9,484 bases of DNA from a bacterium (GCA_014846175.1 RKAV01000037.1:1-9484), one strand, 5' to 3'. Positions 1-7,107 are shown, numbered from the stretch's first letter. The notes: a model not told the origin generated them from the letters alone. A program made the numbers and translations.

Positions 1-113
1 ATTATAAAACCATCATCTAACAAATATTTTCTAAATTTAGTTGCTGTCTTTTTTTCTTTTTCCGTTACCATCGGTAAATCAAACATTACAATTATTCTCA
101 TAAATTTACTCAT
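1..113 (-). CDS. cas2: CRISPR-associated endonuclease Cas2, N-terminal part (runs off window)
   Basis: Only the first 37 codons are inside the window. They read MSKFMRIIVMFDLPMVT, a Lys-rich stretch, then ATKFRKYLLDDGF. This matches the Cas2 ferredoxin-like fold: first beta strand (RIIVMFDLP) with the conserved Asp near residue 11, then the first helix. Cas2 forms the dimer that bridges two Cas1 dimers during spacer capture. The ATG at 113 overlaps the cas1 stop in an ATGAGTAA arrangement (8 nt), so translation is probably coupled; no good Shine-Dalgarno precedes it. I prefer this ATG to the one four codons later because type II-A Cas2 proteins, as I recall them, begin with a similar short lead (MSYRYMRM in S. 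pyogenes). The C-terminus, and any csn2 or CRISPR array beyond it, is not visible. Confidence 0.92.
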   Translation of the reverse strand, partial: MSKFMRIIVMFDLPMVTEKEKKTATKFRKYLLDDGFI

Positions 114-1005
114 ATATTATTGTTGGTAAATCAAGTTTTGCCTCTCCAGTAGAAAATGATTTTATGTAGCTTTTTATTAATAGACCTATACTATATTCAA
201 CAGTATATTTTTTATCATTATGACTAACTTCTTTGTTTAATAAGTTAATCAGTTCTTTTCTAAAATTAAAAGACAGAGGATATACTATTTTATTTCTGTT
301 ATCATAAACAAATTTGTCTACAACACTTCGGTATGGTTCTAAAAAATCATAAGCTAAATTAAAATTATTAATTTTTGAATTATGATGAATTCCTAGATAA
401 GTGTTAAGTCCAAATACTGATAAATTTCTAATTATAGCACTTGCAAATATAGTATAACCATAGTTTAAAGCAGCGTTTATACTATCATCATAAAATCTGA
501 TAAATTTACTTCCAAATAAACTTCTAAAATAGATTTTAGCAGCTAATCCTTCTCTATTCTTGATATCACCATCAATAATTTCAGAGGTATAATCATTAAG
601 TTTAGAGATTGGAAACTCTTCCTTTGAAGTCATTTCCAAAACTCTAATACTATTTTCTAATTTTTTCTTTACAATTTGGTTCCAAAATTCTTTCTTAACT
701 TCATCTTGAACTTCTAATTGGTGTGAAAAAACATCTAACTGTTTAAAATGATAATTATATGGATACATAATTGAAGTTGGGAAAAACTTCTCATCACAAA
801 TAATAACTGAAATAGCATTCTTTCCAAACTCTGCTAATAACCTAGTAGTCAATACAGTAGTAGAATCTTCAATTAAAACATAATTAATATCTTCTAATGG
901 AACCTTTGAAATATTTTCATCCTTTTTTATCATCAGTTGGTTATCTTGAAAATATAGTTTTTCACTTTTCTTGATAACGACTTGTCTATACCCCACTAAT
1001 TTCAC
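106..1005 (-). CDS. cas1: CRISPR-associated integrase/endonuclease Cas1 (type II)
   Basis: Cas1 is the integrase subunit of the Cas1-Cas2 complex that inserts new spacers at the leader end of the CRISPR array. The 299-residue product shows the type II pattern: an N-terminal beta domain (about 1-85), then the alpha domain with REGLAAKIYF (Glu152), GIHHNSKINNFNLAYDF (His208 the likely metal ligand) and EPYR (Glu223). These make the expected Glu-His-Glu metal site. Length is normal for type II Cas1 (about 290-300). The listed start is a GTG at 1005, overlapping the cas9 end by 20 nt. An alternative GTG at 996 gives VGYRQVVI, which lines up with the MAGWRTVVV start of streptococcal Cas1 and has GGTGA just upstream, so 296 residues is equally plausible. 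The gene is embedded in the cas9-cas1-cas2 operon with no intergenic space, so it depends on the cas9 transcript. Confidence 0.95.
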   Translation of the reverse strand: MKLVGYRQVVIKKSEKLYFQDNQLMIKKDENISKVPLEDINYVLIEDSTTVLTTRLLAEFGKNAISVIICDEKFFPTSIMYPYNYHFKQLDVFSHQLEVQDEVKKEFWNQIVKKKLENSIRVLEMTSKEEFPISKLNDYTSEIIDGDIKNREGLAAKIYFRSLFGSKFIRFYDDSINAALNYGYTIFASAIIRNLSVFGLNTYLGIHHNSKINNFNLAYDFLEPYRSVVDKFVYDNRNKIVYPLSFNFRKELINLLNKEVSHNDKKYTVEYSIGLLIKSYIKSFSTGEAKLDLPTIIYE

Positions 1006-4000
1006 CCAAAATATTAATAGAAAGCTTTTGAATAGAACTAATAGTAGAAACAGTTATATAGTATCGAGAATTAATCTGAGAAAAAATATTATCTTTTCCA
1101 ATAATGTCATAACCATCACCGATTTTACTTTTAACTTCGAGTTGTCCTCCAGTAAAACCTGTAACATAGGCTATAGATTTTTGACCTTTATTATTAATTA
1201 TTTTAATTAAATCATTTTTGTATAGACTCATACATAATTTATAATCATCAAAGACAGCATCGTAAGACACAGTATCAAACTTTTTTTGAGCATAATATAA
1301 ACTAATAGCAAAAGGCTTTTTATGTTTCTCATACTCTTTGGTTTTCTCTATTTCAAATACATCATATCCTGCAGAGTATAATTTGTTATCATTTTTGTTC
1401 TTTGATTTAAAAATATCAATTCTATAAATTTCACCTTTTTCAACATTAGCATTATTAAGTGTGTGTCCAGTATTATTAAACTTTGAATACACTTTAATTC
1501 TTTTTATTGCTTTTTGTTCTTTATCATTTGGATTAATTGGATATTTTCCATCATGTTTTTTTAAAGCTTCCGCCCCATTTTCGCAATTTCCAAACCATTC
1601 TACTAAAGCATTAAAGATGTCTTTTGAACCATTCTCACGGTCCGGTATTTTATCTAAATCACTTCGTTTAACCTTTTCTATAGGTGTTCTTAATGTTTTA
1701 TAAGTTACTTTCTCATCGTTATTTTCTATAGTTTTGATACCATAATATGTATCTTTATGCATTGCACCTGATATCTTTGGTTTTGCTAATGATGGAGTTA
1801 GTGTATGTACTTTTTCTAGTTCTTCTTTGGTATAGGTTCCATGTTCTTCCAAACTCCATTTTAGTATTTTGAGATCTTGTTCATACACTCTTTCTTTAGC
1901 TTCTTCTAAAAAATTGTCATATGGTAAAGGGAATTTTAATGTACTAACACCATGTTTTGAAAAATAAATATTATTATGTGCTTCTTGTTCTTTTAAATAT
2001 TCTTTAAATTCTGTTTCTTTTAATACCCCATCTTCATCAAAAAATCTAGCAATTTCATCATCAGCATCTTTAATTTTTATCTCATTTAATTTATTTTTAG
2101 CAATACCATCAATATATCTACTAAACTTTTCATAAAGTGTTACTTTTTGTTCTAATGATTTAGTGATGGATGCTATAACAAGAGCATCCATGGCATGATG
2201 AAGATGATTATCTCTATCTTTATTTATATCAGTCTTCATGTCAGCTGGCATAATGTAAGTCTTAGAAATATAACTATGTGTAAGTCTATTAAATCCCCAT
2301 CTTGCCCTAAGTTTAGCAGTTATGGCACCTGGATAAACATTAACTTTTTGTACATTTAAATGAGCTTTTATTAAACTAGCAAGTTCTCTACTTATATATT
2401 TTGTATCATTTAAGTTTTGCTCTCGCATTTCTCTTTCAGTTTCTAAATCTAACTTAGTTAATAAATAATTATCTTTCTTATTTTGTGAAATAGCCAAACA
2501 ATTTATAAAACTTTCATATTGACTCCATTTAGGAGTGTTACCAAACCATTCATAAGGTGTTTTATTTCCTTTATCCTGATTATATTTAGTATAAACCAAT
2601 GTTTTATTTAAATAATTATCATTATATGTTCTAGAATATGGCAAAATATGGTCAATTTGAACAATATTATTAGTAAATAATTCTTCAAATTTTATCTTCT
2701 CCATACTATAGCCACAAAATTCATTTTGTTCTTTCCATAATTTATATTTTAATAAATCATTGCTACTAATCTTATTAACATCAGTAAAAGGTCCTTCTTC
2801 TACTAAAAATTTACGAATTTTCTCATTTTCTACTTTTCTTTCTAGTTGTAATTTTTCTATTTTATTTCGTTCTTCCCTTGTTCTAGCTAAGTCTCTTGCT
2901 GTTTCAATATTAATTATTTTTGGCATACCATATTTTTTTATAATTGCATTAAGTACTTTTCTAGTTTGAGTAAGCGATCTAATTACTCTTTGATTTCTAA
3001 TGTTTTCATCTACATATATTGGAACTAACAAATCCTTTTTTTCTATATTTTTTGATAAATTTGAATGGTCTATGTTAAGTCCTTCCATTGCTTTATCATA
3101 AGTAATTCCTTTCATCATTAAAGGAAGCAAACTTCTTACAATATCAGTAGATAACATTAAGTGATCTTTAAAGTTAGGTAATTTTTCTATAAAATTAATA
3201 TCATCAAATTTAGAATCAATAATTTTAGATTCTTTAATTTTTGCTTGAATATCTTCATTTATTTTATAATTTGTGCAGTAAAGTGCCAATTCATCTAAAA
3301 ATTCAACATTTTCTTTCACTTCACTCCATACTTCTTTATTATAAGATGATACTATTGCTTTTTTTAATGCATGATATCCTTTTAGCTCTATCAATTTTTT
3401 AGAAAACAATTTATCATTGTAAATACTTTCATAAAGTCCACGTCTATTTTCATCTAATGATGAAATATCAATTTTTTCTTCCTTTGAAATACTTAATTTT
3501 TTCTTAAATTCTTCTATTACTTTTATATATTCACTCTTAGTTAAACTTAAATTTTTTATTATAATATCATTATTGCCTAATATTTTAACAAGATATTTAT
3601 AAGTTATCATTTGTTTTTCTTTAGCAGCATTAATAATGTTTGTTATTTCTTTAGATGTTAATGACTGATAATTTCCATCATCAATCTTATATCGCAAATT
3701 TACTAGCTTAGATAAAGCAACAAACATTTCAGATGAAAATGCATATTTTGGAGCTCTAGGTTTATGATCAAATGCACATTTACCAGTCATCTTTTCAATT
3801 AAATTGCCACCATATGAAGATCTTTTTATTAATCTATTTCCATTTTCATCATACATATAATAATATCCTGGTCCTTCTGAATAATGCCTTCTAGAATTAT
3901 ATATTTTTAAATATTCATTTTTAAAGTTATTATCAATAAGGTCAAATTTTATCTGGCTGTCTAACACTTTATTAATTTCATCTAAATACATTTCATTAGT

Positions 4001-4630
4001 AACAGATACTTTATAATTTTCAGGACTATTTTTTATTTTATCCTTAAATTTATCATCTTTAATGTACATCTCTGAGATAGTCCTATAATTCTTATCTTTC
4101 ATTAAAGATAAATTTTCTTTGATAGCATTTAAGGCCTTCCCATTATCCTTTGCGCCGGCAGATTCTCTATTTGATTTATAGCCTCTTTTTTTAGCATAGT
4201 GGACTAAGATAATACATAATTCTTCTTTTAATAACTTCCTGTCTAGTGCTTCTACTTTAAGCTTATATGGATTAGTATTATTCTTTTTATAATAATTGTT
4301 AATCATATTATTGTAAATTTCTGTTAATTCTTCTTTTCTTATGGATACTAAATTTCCAGTAACACTTCCAGTAAGAAAATTATTTTCATATAATAGATTT
4401 CTAACTCTATCTAATCTAAATTCTCTTCTTCTGGCAACACGGCGTGCTCCCCTTTTTTCTCTACGTTCCTTTGCTTTACTATCTCCAGTCTTTTCTACTT
4501 CGCCCGGACTAAATATTCTACTACCAACATCTATTATTTTATAAGGAACATCATTTTCATCAAGTGCCAATAATCCCCAACCTACTGACGATATTCCTAC
4601 GTCTAATCCTAAAATATAACTATACTTCAT
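986..4630 (-). CDS. cas9: CRISPR-associated endonuclease Cas9 (type II, 1214 aa)
   Basis: This is the RNA-guided double-strand DNA endonuclease of a type II CRISPR system; it also takes part in spacer selection. All catalytic parts are visible: RuvC-I with Asp10 (YILGLDVGISSVGWG), the Arg-rich bridge helix (about 52-80), a helical recognition lobe (about 80-545), RuvC-II with Glu576 (NIETARDLAR), the HNH domain with Asp660-His661 (VQIDHILPYSRTYND) plus Asn675 and Asn684, RuvC-III with His812 and Asp815 (HHAMDALVIA), and a C-terminal wedge/PAM-interacting region (about 940-1214). No key residue is missing, so it should be active. Length lies between compact Cas9s (about 1050-1100) and the 1370-residue S. 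pyogenes type. The C-terminal SIQKLSINILGE resembles, from memory, the end of Neisseria Cas9 (II-C); subtype II-A versus II-C is not settled. The start has AGGAGGT 4 nt upstream. It overlaps cas1. Confidence 0.97.
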   Translation of the reverse strand: MKYSYILGLDVGISSVGWGLLALDENDVPYKIIDVGSRIFSPGEVEKTGDSKAKERREKRGARRVARRREFRLDRVRNLLYENNFLTGSVTGNLVSIRKEELTEIYNNMINNYYKKNNTNPYKLKVEALDRKLLKEELCIILVHYAKKRGYKSNRESAGAKDNGKALNAIKENLSLMKDKNYRTISEMYIKDDKFKDKIKNSPENYKVSVTNEMYLDEINKVLDSQIKFDLIDNNFKNEYLKIYNSRRHYSEGPGYYYMYDENGNRLIKRSSYGGNLIEKMTGKCAFDHKPRAPKYAFSSEMFVALSKLVNLRYKIDDGNYQSLTSKEITNIINAAKEKQMITYKYLVKILGNNDIIIKNLSLTKSEYIKVIEEFKKKLSISKEEKIDISSLDENRRGLYESIYNDKLFSKKLIELKGYHALKKAIVSSYNKEVWSEVKENVEFLDELALYCTNYKINEDIQAKIKESKIIDSKFDDINFIEKLPNFKDHLMLSTDIVRSLLPLMMKGITYDKAMEGLNIDHSNLSKNIEKKDLLVPIYVDENIRNQRVIRSLTQTRKVLNAIIKKYGMPKIINIETARDLARTREERNKIEKLQLERKVENEKIRKFLVEEGPFTDVNKISSNDLLKYKLWKEQNEFCGYSMEKIKFEELFTNNIVQIDHILPYSRTYNDNYLNKTLVYTKYNQDKGNKTPYEWFGNTPKWSQYESFINCLAISQNKKDNYLLTKLDLETEREMREQNLNDTKYISRELASLIKAHLNVQKVNVYPGAITAKLRARWGFNRLTHSYISKTYIMPADMKTDINKDRDNHLHHAMDALVIASITKSLEQKVTLYEKFSRYIDGIAKNKLNEIKIKDADDEIARFFDEDGVLKETEFKEYLKEQEAHNNIYFSKHGVSTLKFPLPYDNFLEEAKERVYEQDLKILKWSLEEHGTYTKEELEKVHTLTPSLAKPKISGAMHKDTYYGIKTIENNDEKVTYKTLRTPIEKVKRSDLDKIPDRENGSKDIFNALVEWFGNCENGAEALKKHDGKYPINPNDKEQKAIKRIKVYSKFNNTGHTLNNANVEKGEIYRIDIFKSKNKNDNKLYSAGYDVFEIEKTKEYEKHKKPFAISLYYAQKKFDTVSYDAVFDDYKLCMSLYKNDLIKIINNKGQKSIAYVTGFTGGQLEVKSKIGDGYDIIGKDNIFSQINSRYYITVSTISSIQKLSINILGEISGV

Positions 4631-4656
4631 TTTTACCTCCTATGTTATATTTTTTT

Positions 4657-4698
4657 AAAAAGCAGTACTAACCCATCACCCATAGATTAATACTGCTT
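4657..4698 (-). terminator. 12-bp hairpin with short U-run between cas9 promoter and cas9 RBS: tracrRNA terminator or leader attenuator
   Basis: Arms 4661-4671 and 4687-4697 (plus the A-T pair 4660/4698) form an uninterrupted 12-bp stem in the minus-strand RNA, with a 15-nt loop containing GGGUGAUGGG and five U residues from the end of the stem onward. In the plus-strand RNA one pair is a C-A mismatch, while in the minus-strand RNA it is a U-G wobble, so the structure favours minus-strand transcription toward cas9. The U-run is short and is followed by an A-run, so termination may be partial. It lies about 4 nt after the predicted start of the cas9 promoter and about 16 nt before the cas9 Shine-Dalgarno. 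It could end a tracrRNA starting further upstream, attenuate cas9, or protect the 5' end of the cas9 mRNA. The hairpin is directly seen; its role is inference. Confidence 0.6.
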
Positions 4699-4709
4699 AT
4701 CTATAATAA

Positions 4710-4738
4710 ATTGTATCATGCATAATTAAATATGTAAA
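4710..4738 (-). promoter_or_regulatory. Candidate SigA promoter for cas9-cas1-cas2
   Basis: On the minus strand TTTACA (4738-4733) and TACAAT (4715-4710) are separated by 17 bp, a good vegetative promoter. Initiation is expected near 4702, giving a roughly 70-nt leader that begins almost directly with the hairpin at 4698-4657 and ends with AGGAGGT before the cas9 ATG. No other comparable promoter lies between the 44-codon gene and cas9, except a weak TTGAAA-N17-TAACAT starting near 4777. Confidence 0.55.
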
Positions 4739-4782
4739 TTAAATTGTTATGTTAAACCTTCTCTTAATACTTTTCAATCAGA

Positions 4783-4821
4783 GATAAAGAGTAATCATGT
4801 TTATCAATACTACTCTTTATC
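4783..4821. repeat. Perfect 11-bp inverted repeat (17-nt loop) downstream of the 44-codon gene
   Basis: GATAAAGAGTA at 4783-4793 is exactly complementary to TACTCTTTATC at 4811-4821. On the minus strand the hairpin begins right after the second in-frame stop (4825-4823) that follows the 44-codon gene, a usual place for a terminator. However, no T-run follows on that strand, and only a broken one (ATTATTTCTTT) follows on the plus strand. It may be a weak terminator, an RNA-processing structure or part of a guide-related RNA. It is too long and exact to dismiss in an intergenic stretch of 250 bp, but its role is not determined. Confidence 0.5.
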
Positions 4822-4882
4822 ATTATTTCTTTGTAAATACTTTTGCTTTATTTTCAGATACAATATTAAATTCAATCTCTTT

Positions 4883-5017
4883 TTACTCATTTTGTCTTTC
4901 AATAGCACTTTTTAGTCTTTTAAACACTTCAATATTACTATTTAATGCTCTTATTTCTTCTCTTAAACCTTTAGTATCTCTTAAAGCTATTCTTAATCCA
5001 ATATCTGTATAAGACAT
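4883..5017 (-). CDS. Small hypothetical protein, 44 aa, upstream of cas9
   Basis: I do not recognise this protein. The ORF reads MSYTDIGLRIALRDTK, then GLREEIRALNSNIEVF, then KRLKSAIERQNE. It has a clean 4-3 hydrophobic spacing (Ala11, Thr15, Leu18, Ile22, Leu25, Ile29, Phe32, Lys36, Ile39), so one amphipathic or coiled-coil helix is expected. It has no signal peptide or membrane segment and is slightly basic. Expression signals are excellent: GGGGGTGA, one base off the ideal GGAGGTGA, ends 4 nt before the ATG, and TTGACT-N16-TATAAT lies just upstream. After the TAA the same frame reads on for 19 protein-like codons (KEIEFNIVSENKAKVFTKK) to a second TAA at 4825-4823, so a longer ancestor may have acquired a stop. 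It points toward cas9 with no strong terminator between, making regulation of or interaction with the CRISPR system possible but unproven. Confidence 0.6.
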   Translation of the reverse strand: MSYTDIGLRIALRDTKGLREEIRALNSNIEVFKRLKSAIERQNE

Positions 5018-5040
5018 AATCTCACCCCCGAGTAGCTAAT

Positions 5041-5068
5041 ATTATAGATATCTAATATACCAAGTCAA
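5041..5068 (-). promoter_or_regulatory. Strong SigA promoter of the 44-codon gene, with palindrome in the spacer
   Basis: On the minus strand TTGACT (5068-5063) and TATAAT (5046-5041) are 16 bp apart. Initiation is expected near 5034, giving a leader of under 20 nt before the Shine-Dalgarno. The spacer contains the perfect 10-bp palindrome TAGATATCTA, which touches the -10 and could be an operator; that is inference. The -35 starts only 4 bp beyond the histidine kinase stop codon, and no terminator separates the two, so read-through from the two-component operon is also likely. Confidence 0.7.
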
Positions 5069-5072
5069 TAAA

Positions 5073-6314
5073 TTATTTCTTAAATGTCACTTGAAATGTT
5101 GTTATACCATCCATTGATGAAGCCTTTATCTTACTTTTATGTAATAAAACAATATTCTTAGCAATAGCAAGTCCTAAGCCATATCTATTATCTTTTCTAT
5201 TTCTTGATTTATCAATACGATAAAATCTTTCAAATATTTTCTCTTCTTCTCCTTTAGGTATAGGTTCACCTTCATTTTGAACTAATAAAGTAACTTGTAA
5301 ATCCTTTTTTAAGGAAACTTTAATACTACCATTTTTCTTAGCATGTTTAATAGCATTATCAAGTAATATCTCCACTAATTCTTTAATACTATCTTCATCC
5401 ATTAAGATATTAATATTATCTTCTATTTCATAGCTTAGTTTTATATCTTTTTCATACGCTCTTCCTTCAAAGGGAAGTAAGGAAAGTTCTACTGTTTTTG
5501 ATAAATTATTATTAACAAGTACAACCTCTTCCATTCTTTCACTCTTAGCAAGATTTAATAGCTTACTAATAAGAAGATTCATTCTATTCGTTTCATATTT
5601 AATATTCTTTAACCATTTACTATTTTCTTTTGTAATATCTATCGCTTCACTACTTGCTACTATAACAGATAGTGGTGTCTTTAACTCGTGAGAAGCATCT
5701 GCAATAAATTGTTTTTGTTTAATAAAACTTTCCTTAACTGGTTTAATTATCCATATAGTTAAATACCTGCTAAGTATAATAACTAATATTTCTAAAATAA
5801 TTAAAATTAAAAGTGATACCTCTAAAGATAGTAATAATGAACTTTTAATTTTACTATTATCAAATATAATTAAAGATTCCCCTTTTGAATAAATATAAGA
5901 ATAATCACTTAAATATAAGTTACCAATATATTTATCTTTTATATTCTTATTATTAAGTATTTTCTTAGTAATAGAACTTATCTTCTCACTTGATGTTCCA
6001 TTATTAGAATGATTAATTACTTCTAAAACATTATTATTATCATCTAGTAATACCGTATAAATAACTGAATCCATAAACTTAATATTTTTATTTTTTATAT
6101 CTATATTATCATTTGCTTCTATTATATTTTTCATCTTATTAGGAGGAACTTTTTTATTTTTTCTTGTCATAGAGATATTTAAGCTATTATTTATTGAGTT
6201 TTTCTGTTCATAATAATTTTGAATATTAAAAATACATACTACAGCAAAGATAGAAAGACTTAGTATTAGAATTAATGTATAAAATATTTTATTACTTAGT
6301 TTTTTAATTTCCAT
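5073..6314 (-). CDS. Membrane sensor histidine kinase (HisKA/HATPase, OmpR-partner class)
   Basis: A 413-residue sensor kinase that autophosphorylates on His and passes phosphate to the response regulator encoded just upstream. Order seen: transmembrane helix at about 10-30, a Lys/Asn-rich extracytoplasmic sensor region at about 31-158 with no domain I recognise, a second transmembrane helix at about 159-188, a short linker, the H-box FIADASHELKTPLSV with phospho-acceptor His209, the N-box LLDNAIKHA (Asn320), the G1 box QNEGEPIP (Asn in place of the common Asp, as in many VanS-like kinases), the F-box IFERFYR, and the G2 box YGLGLAIAKNIV at about 378-389. It is complete and should be active. 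Its start overlaps the end of the regulator gene by 11 nt, so the two are translated as a unit. The signal cannot be read from the sequence; it is not the BceS type, which lacks an extracellular domain. Confidence 0.93.
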   Translation of the reverse strand: MEIKKLSNKIFYTLILILSLSIFAVVCIFNIQNYYEQKNSINNSLNISMTRKNKKVPPNKMKNIIEANDNIDIKNKNIKFMDSVIYTVLLDDNNNVLEVINHSNNGTSSEKISSITKKILNNKNIKDKYIGNLYLSDYSYIYSKGESLIIFDNSKIKSSLLLSLEVSLLILIILEILVIILSRYLTIWIIKPVKESFIKQKQFIADASHELKTPLSVIVASSEAIDITKENSKWLKNIKYETNRMNLLISKLLNLAKSERMEEVVLVNNNLSKTVELSLLPFEGRAYEKDIKLSYEIEDNINILMDEDSIKELVEILLDNAIKHAKKNGSIKVSLKKDLQVTLLVQNEGEPIPKGEEEKIFERFYRIDKSRNRKDNRYGLGLAIAKNIVLLHKSKIKASSMDGITTFQVTFKK

Positions 6315-6984
6315 CTTCTATCTTATACCCCATTCCTCTTATCGATCTAATTACTACATTAGATTCTATCGCCCTTAGTTTTTTTCTAATAAATGATAAA
6401 TAAGCTTCTAAGTTATTAGATTCTATCTCATTATCTAGTCCCCATACTCTATCATAAATTTGTTCTTTTGATAAGATTTGATTAGGATTATTAATGAAAT
6501 ATTCTAATAACTGGAATTCTTTCTTTATAAGTTCCACTACTTCTTTAGTTTTCGTACAAGTTATTTTTAATGTTGTAGTATTGAGTTCTAAATCACCAAA
6601 CTCTAAAATATTCTTAGAACTTTTAATATTTCTTTTCAATTGTATATTTATTCTTGCAACTAACTCATCTATATGAAATGGTTTAGTTAAATAATCAACA
6701 GCACCATTTTCTAATCCATTTAGTTTATCTTCTAACATTGATTTTGCCGTTAACATTATTATCTTACTAGTAATACTTTCTTCTCTTAACTTGTTTAATA
6801 TTTCAAAACCAGACATATTAGGAAGCATTACATCTAATATTATTAAATCATATACCCCAGTTATAGCATAGTAATAACCTTCCTCCCCATCAGTAACTAT
6901 ATCTACTGTTAAGTTTTCTTTTTCTAATCTTTCTTTTATTACATCTGCTAAGTTATATTCATCTTCTATAATTAATACTTTCAT
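6304..6984 (-). CDS. OmpR/PhoB-family response regulator
   Basis: DNA-binding partner of the downstream histidine kinase. Residues counted from the start chosen here (226 aa): receiver domain about 1-120 with acidic pocket Glu7-Asp8 (VLIIEDE), phospho-acceptor Asp51 (LIILDVMLPNMSG), Thr79 (MLTAKS) and Lys101 (YLTKPF). A winged-helix effector domain follows at about 128-226, with the recognition region SNNLEAYLSFIRKKLR and the wing IRSIRGMGYKIE. The reading frame opens 4 codons earlier (ATG at 6996), but that ATG has no Shine-Dalgarno. The ATG at 6984 is preceded by GGTGAT and gives MKVLIIEDE, the usual family start, so I prefer it. All catalytic residues are present. The target regulon is unknown; the divergent promoter region just upstream is a natural candidate for autoregulation. 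Confidence 0.93.
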   Translation of the reverse strand: MKVLIIEDEYNLADVIKERLEKENLTVDIVTDGEEGYYYAITGVYDLIILDVMLPNMSGFEILNKLREESITSKIIMLTAKSMLEDKLNGLENGAVDYLTKPFHIDELVARINIQLKRNIKSSKNILEFGDLELNTTTLKITCTKTKEVVELIKKEFQLLEYFINNPNQILSKEQIYDRVWGLDNEIESNNLEAYLSFIRKKLRAIESNVVIRSIRGMGYKIEDGN

Positions 6985-7043
6985 ATTCATCACCATTATT
7001 AGTTAATCGTTAATTTATTAAATAAATATTAAATTTTTAATTA

Positions 7044-7070
7044 TTATAACATAGAAAAAGTCTTGTTAAA
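7044..7070 (-). promoter_or_regulatory. Promoter of the two-component operon (extended -10)
   Basis: On the minus strand TTAACA (7070-7065) and TATAAT (7049-7044) are separated by 15 bp, short of optimal, but the -10 is extended (TGTTATAAT), which lowers dependence on the -35. The -35 overlaps, on the opposite strand, the -35 of the tRNA-Trp promoter, so the two cannot easily be occupied together. Confidence 0.55.
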
Positions 7071-7092
7071 TAACTAAGTTATGTGCTATAAT
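7064..7092 (+). promoter_or_regulatory. Promoter of tRNA-Trp
   Basis: TTGTTA (7064-7069) and TATAAT (7087-7092) are 17 bp apart, with TGC directly before the -10 making it an extended -10. Initiation is expected around 7099, about 9 nt before the mature tRNA 5' end, a normal leader for RNase P processing. This is a strong promoter, as expected for a single tRNA gene. Confidence 0.75.
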
Positions 7093-7107
7093 CTATTTGT
7101 ACCAGTT

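Noticed and set aside
971..4544. Plus-strand ORFs of 67-80 codons across the cas9 region (971-1210, 1461-1703, 2760-2969, 4341-4544)
   Set aside because: They lie wholly or almost wholly within cas9, have low-complexity hydrophobic translations typical of AT-rich antisense frames, and lack ribosome binding sites.
4797..5012. Plus-strand 71-codon ORF
   Set aside because: Antisense shadow of the 44-codon minus-strand gene, which has a far better promoter and Shine-Dalgarno; the ORF starts inside the inverted repeat without a ribosome binding site.
6985..6996. Response regulator start at ATG 6996
   Set aside because: No Shine-Dalgarno lies upstream; the ATG at 6984 has GGTGAT and gives the standard family N-terminus.
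6997..7020. TTAACGATTAAC-type direct repeat in the two-component leader as a response regulator binding site
   Set aside because: The 7-bp periodicity does not match the 10-11 bp spacing usual for OmpR/PhoB-type sites, and such A/T words are common in this AT-rich DNA.
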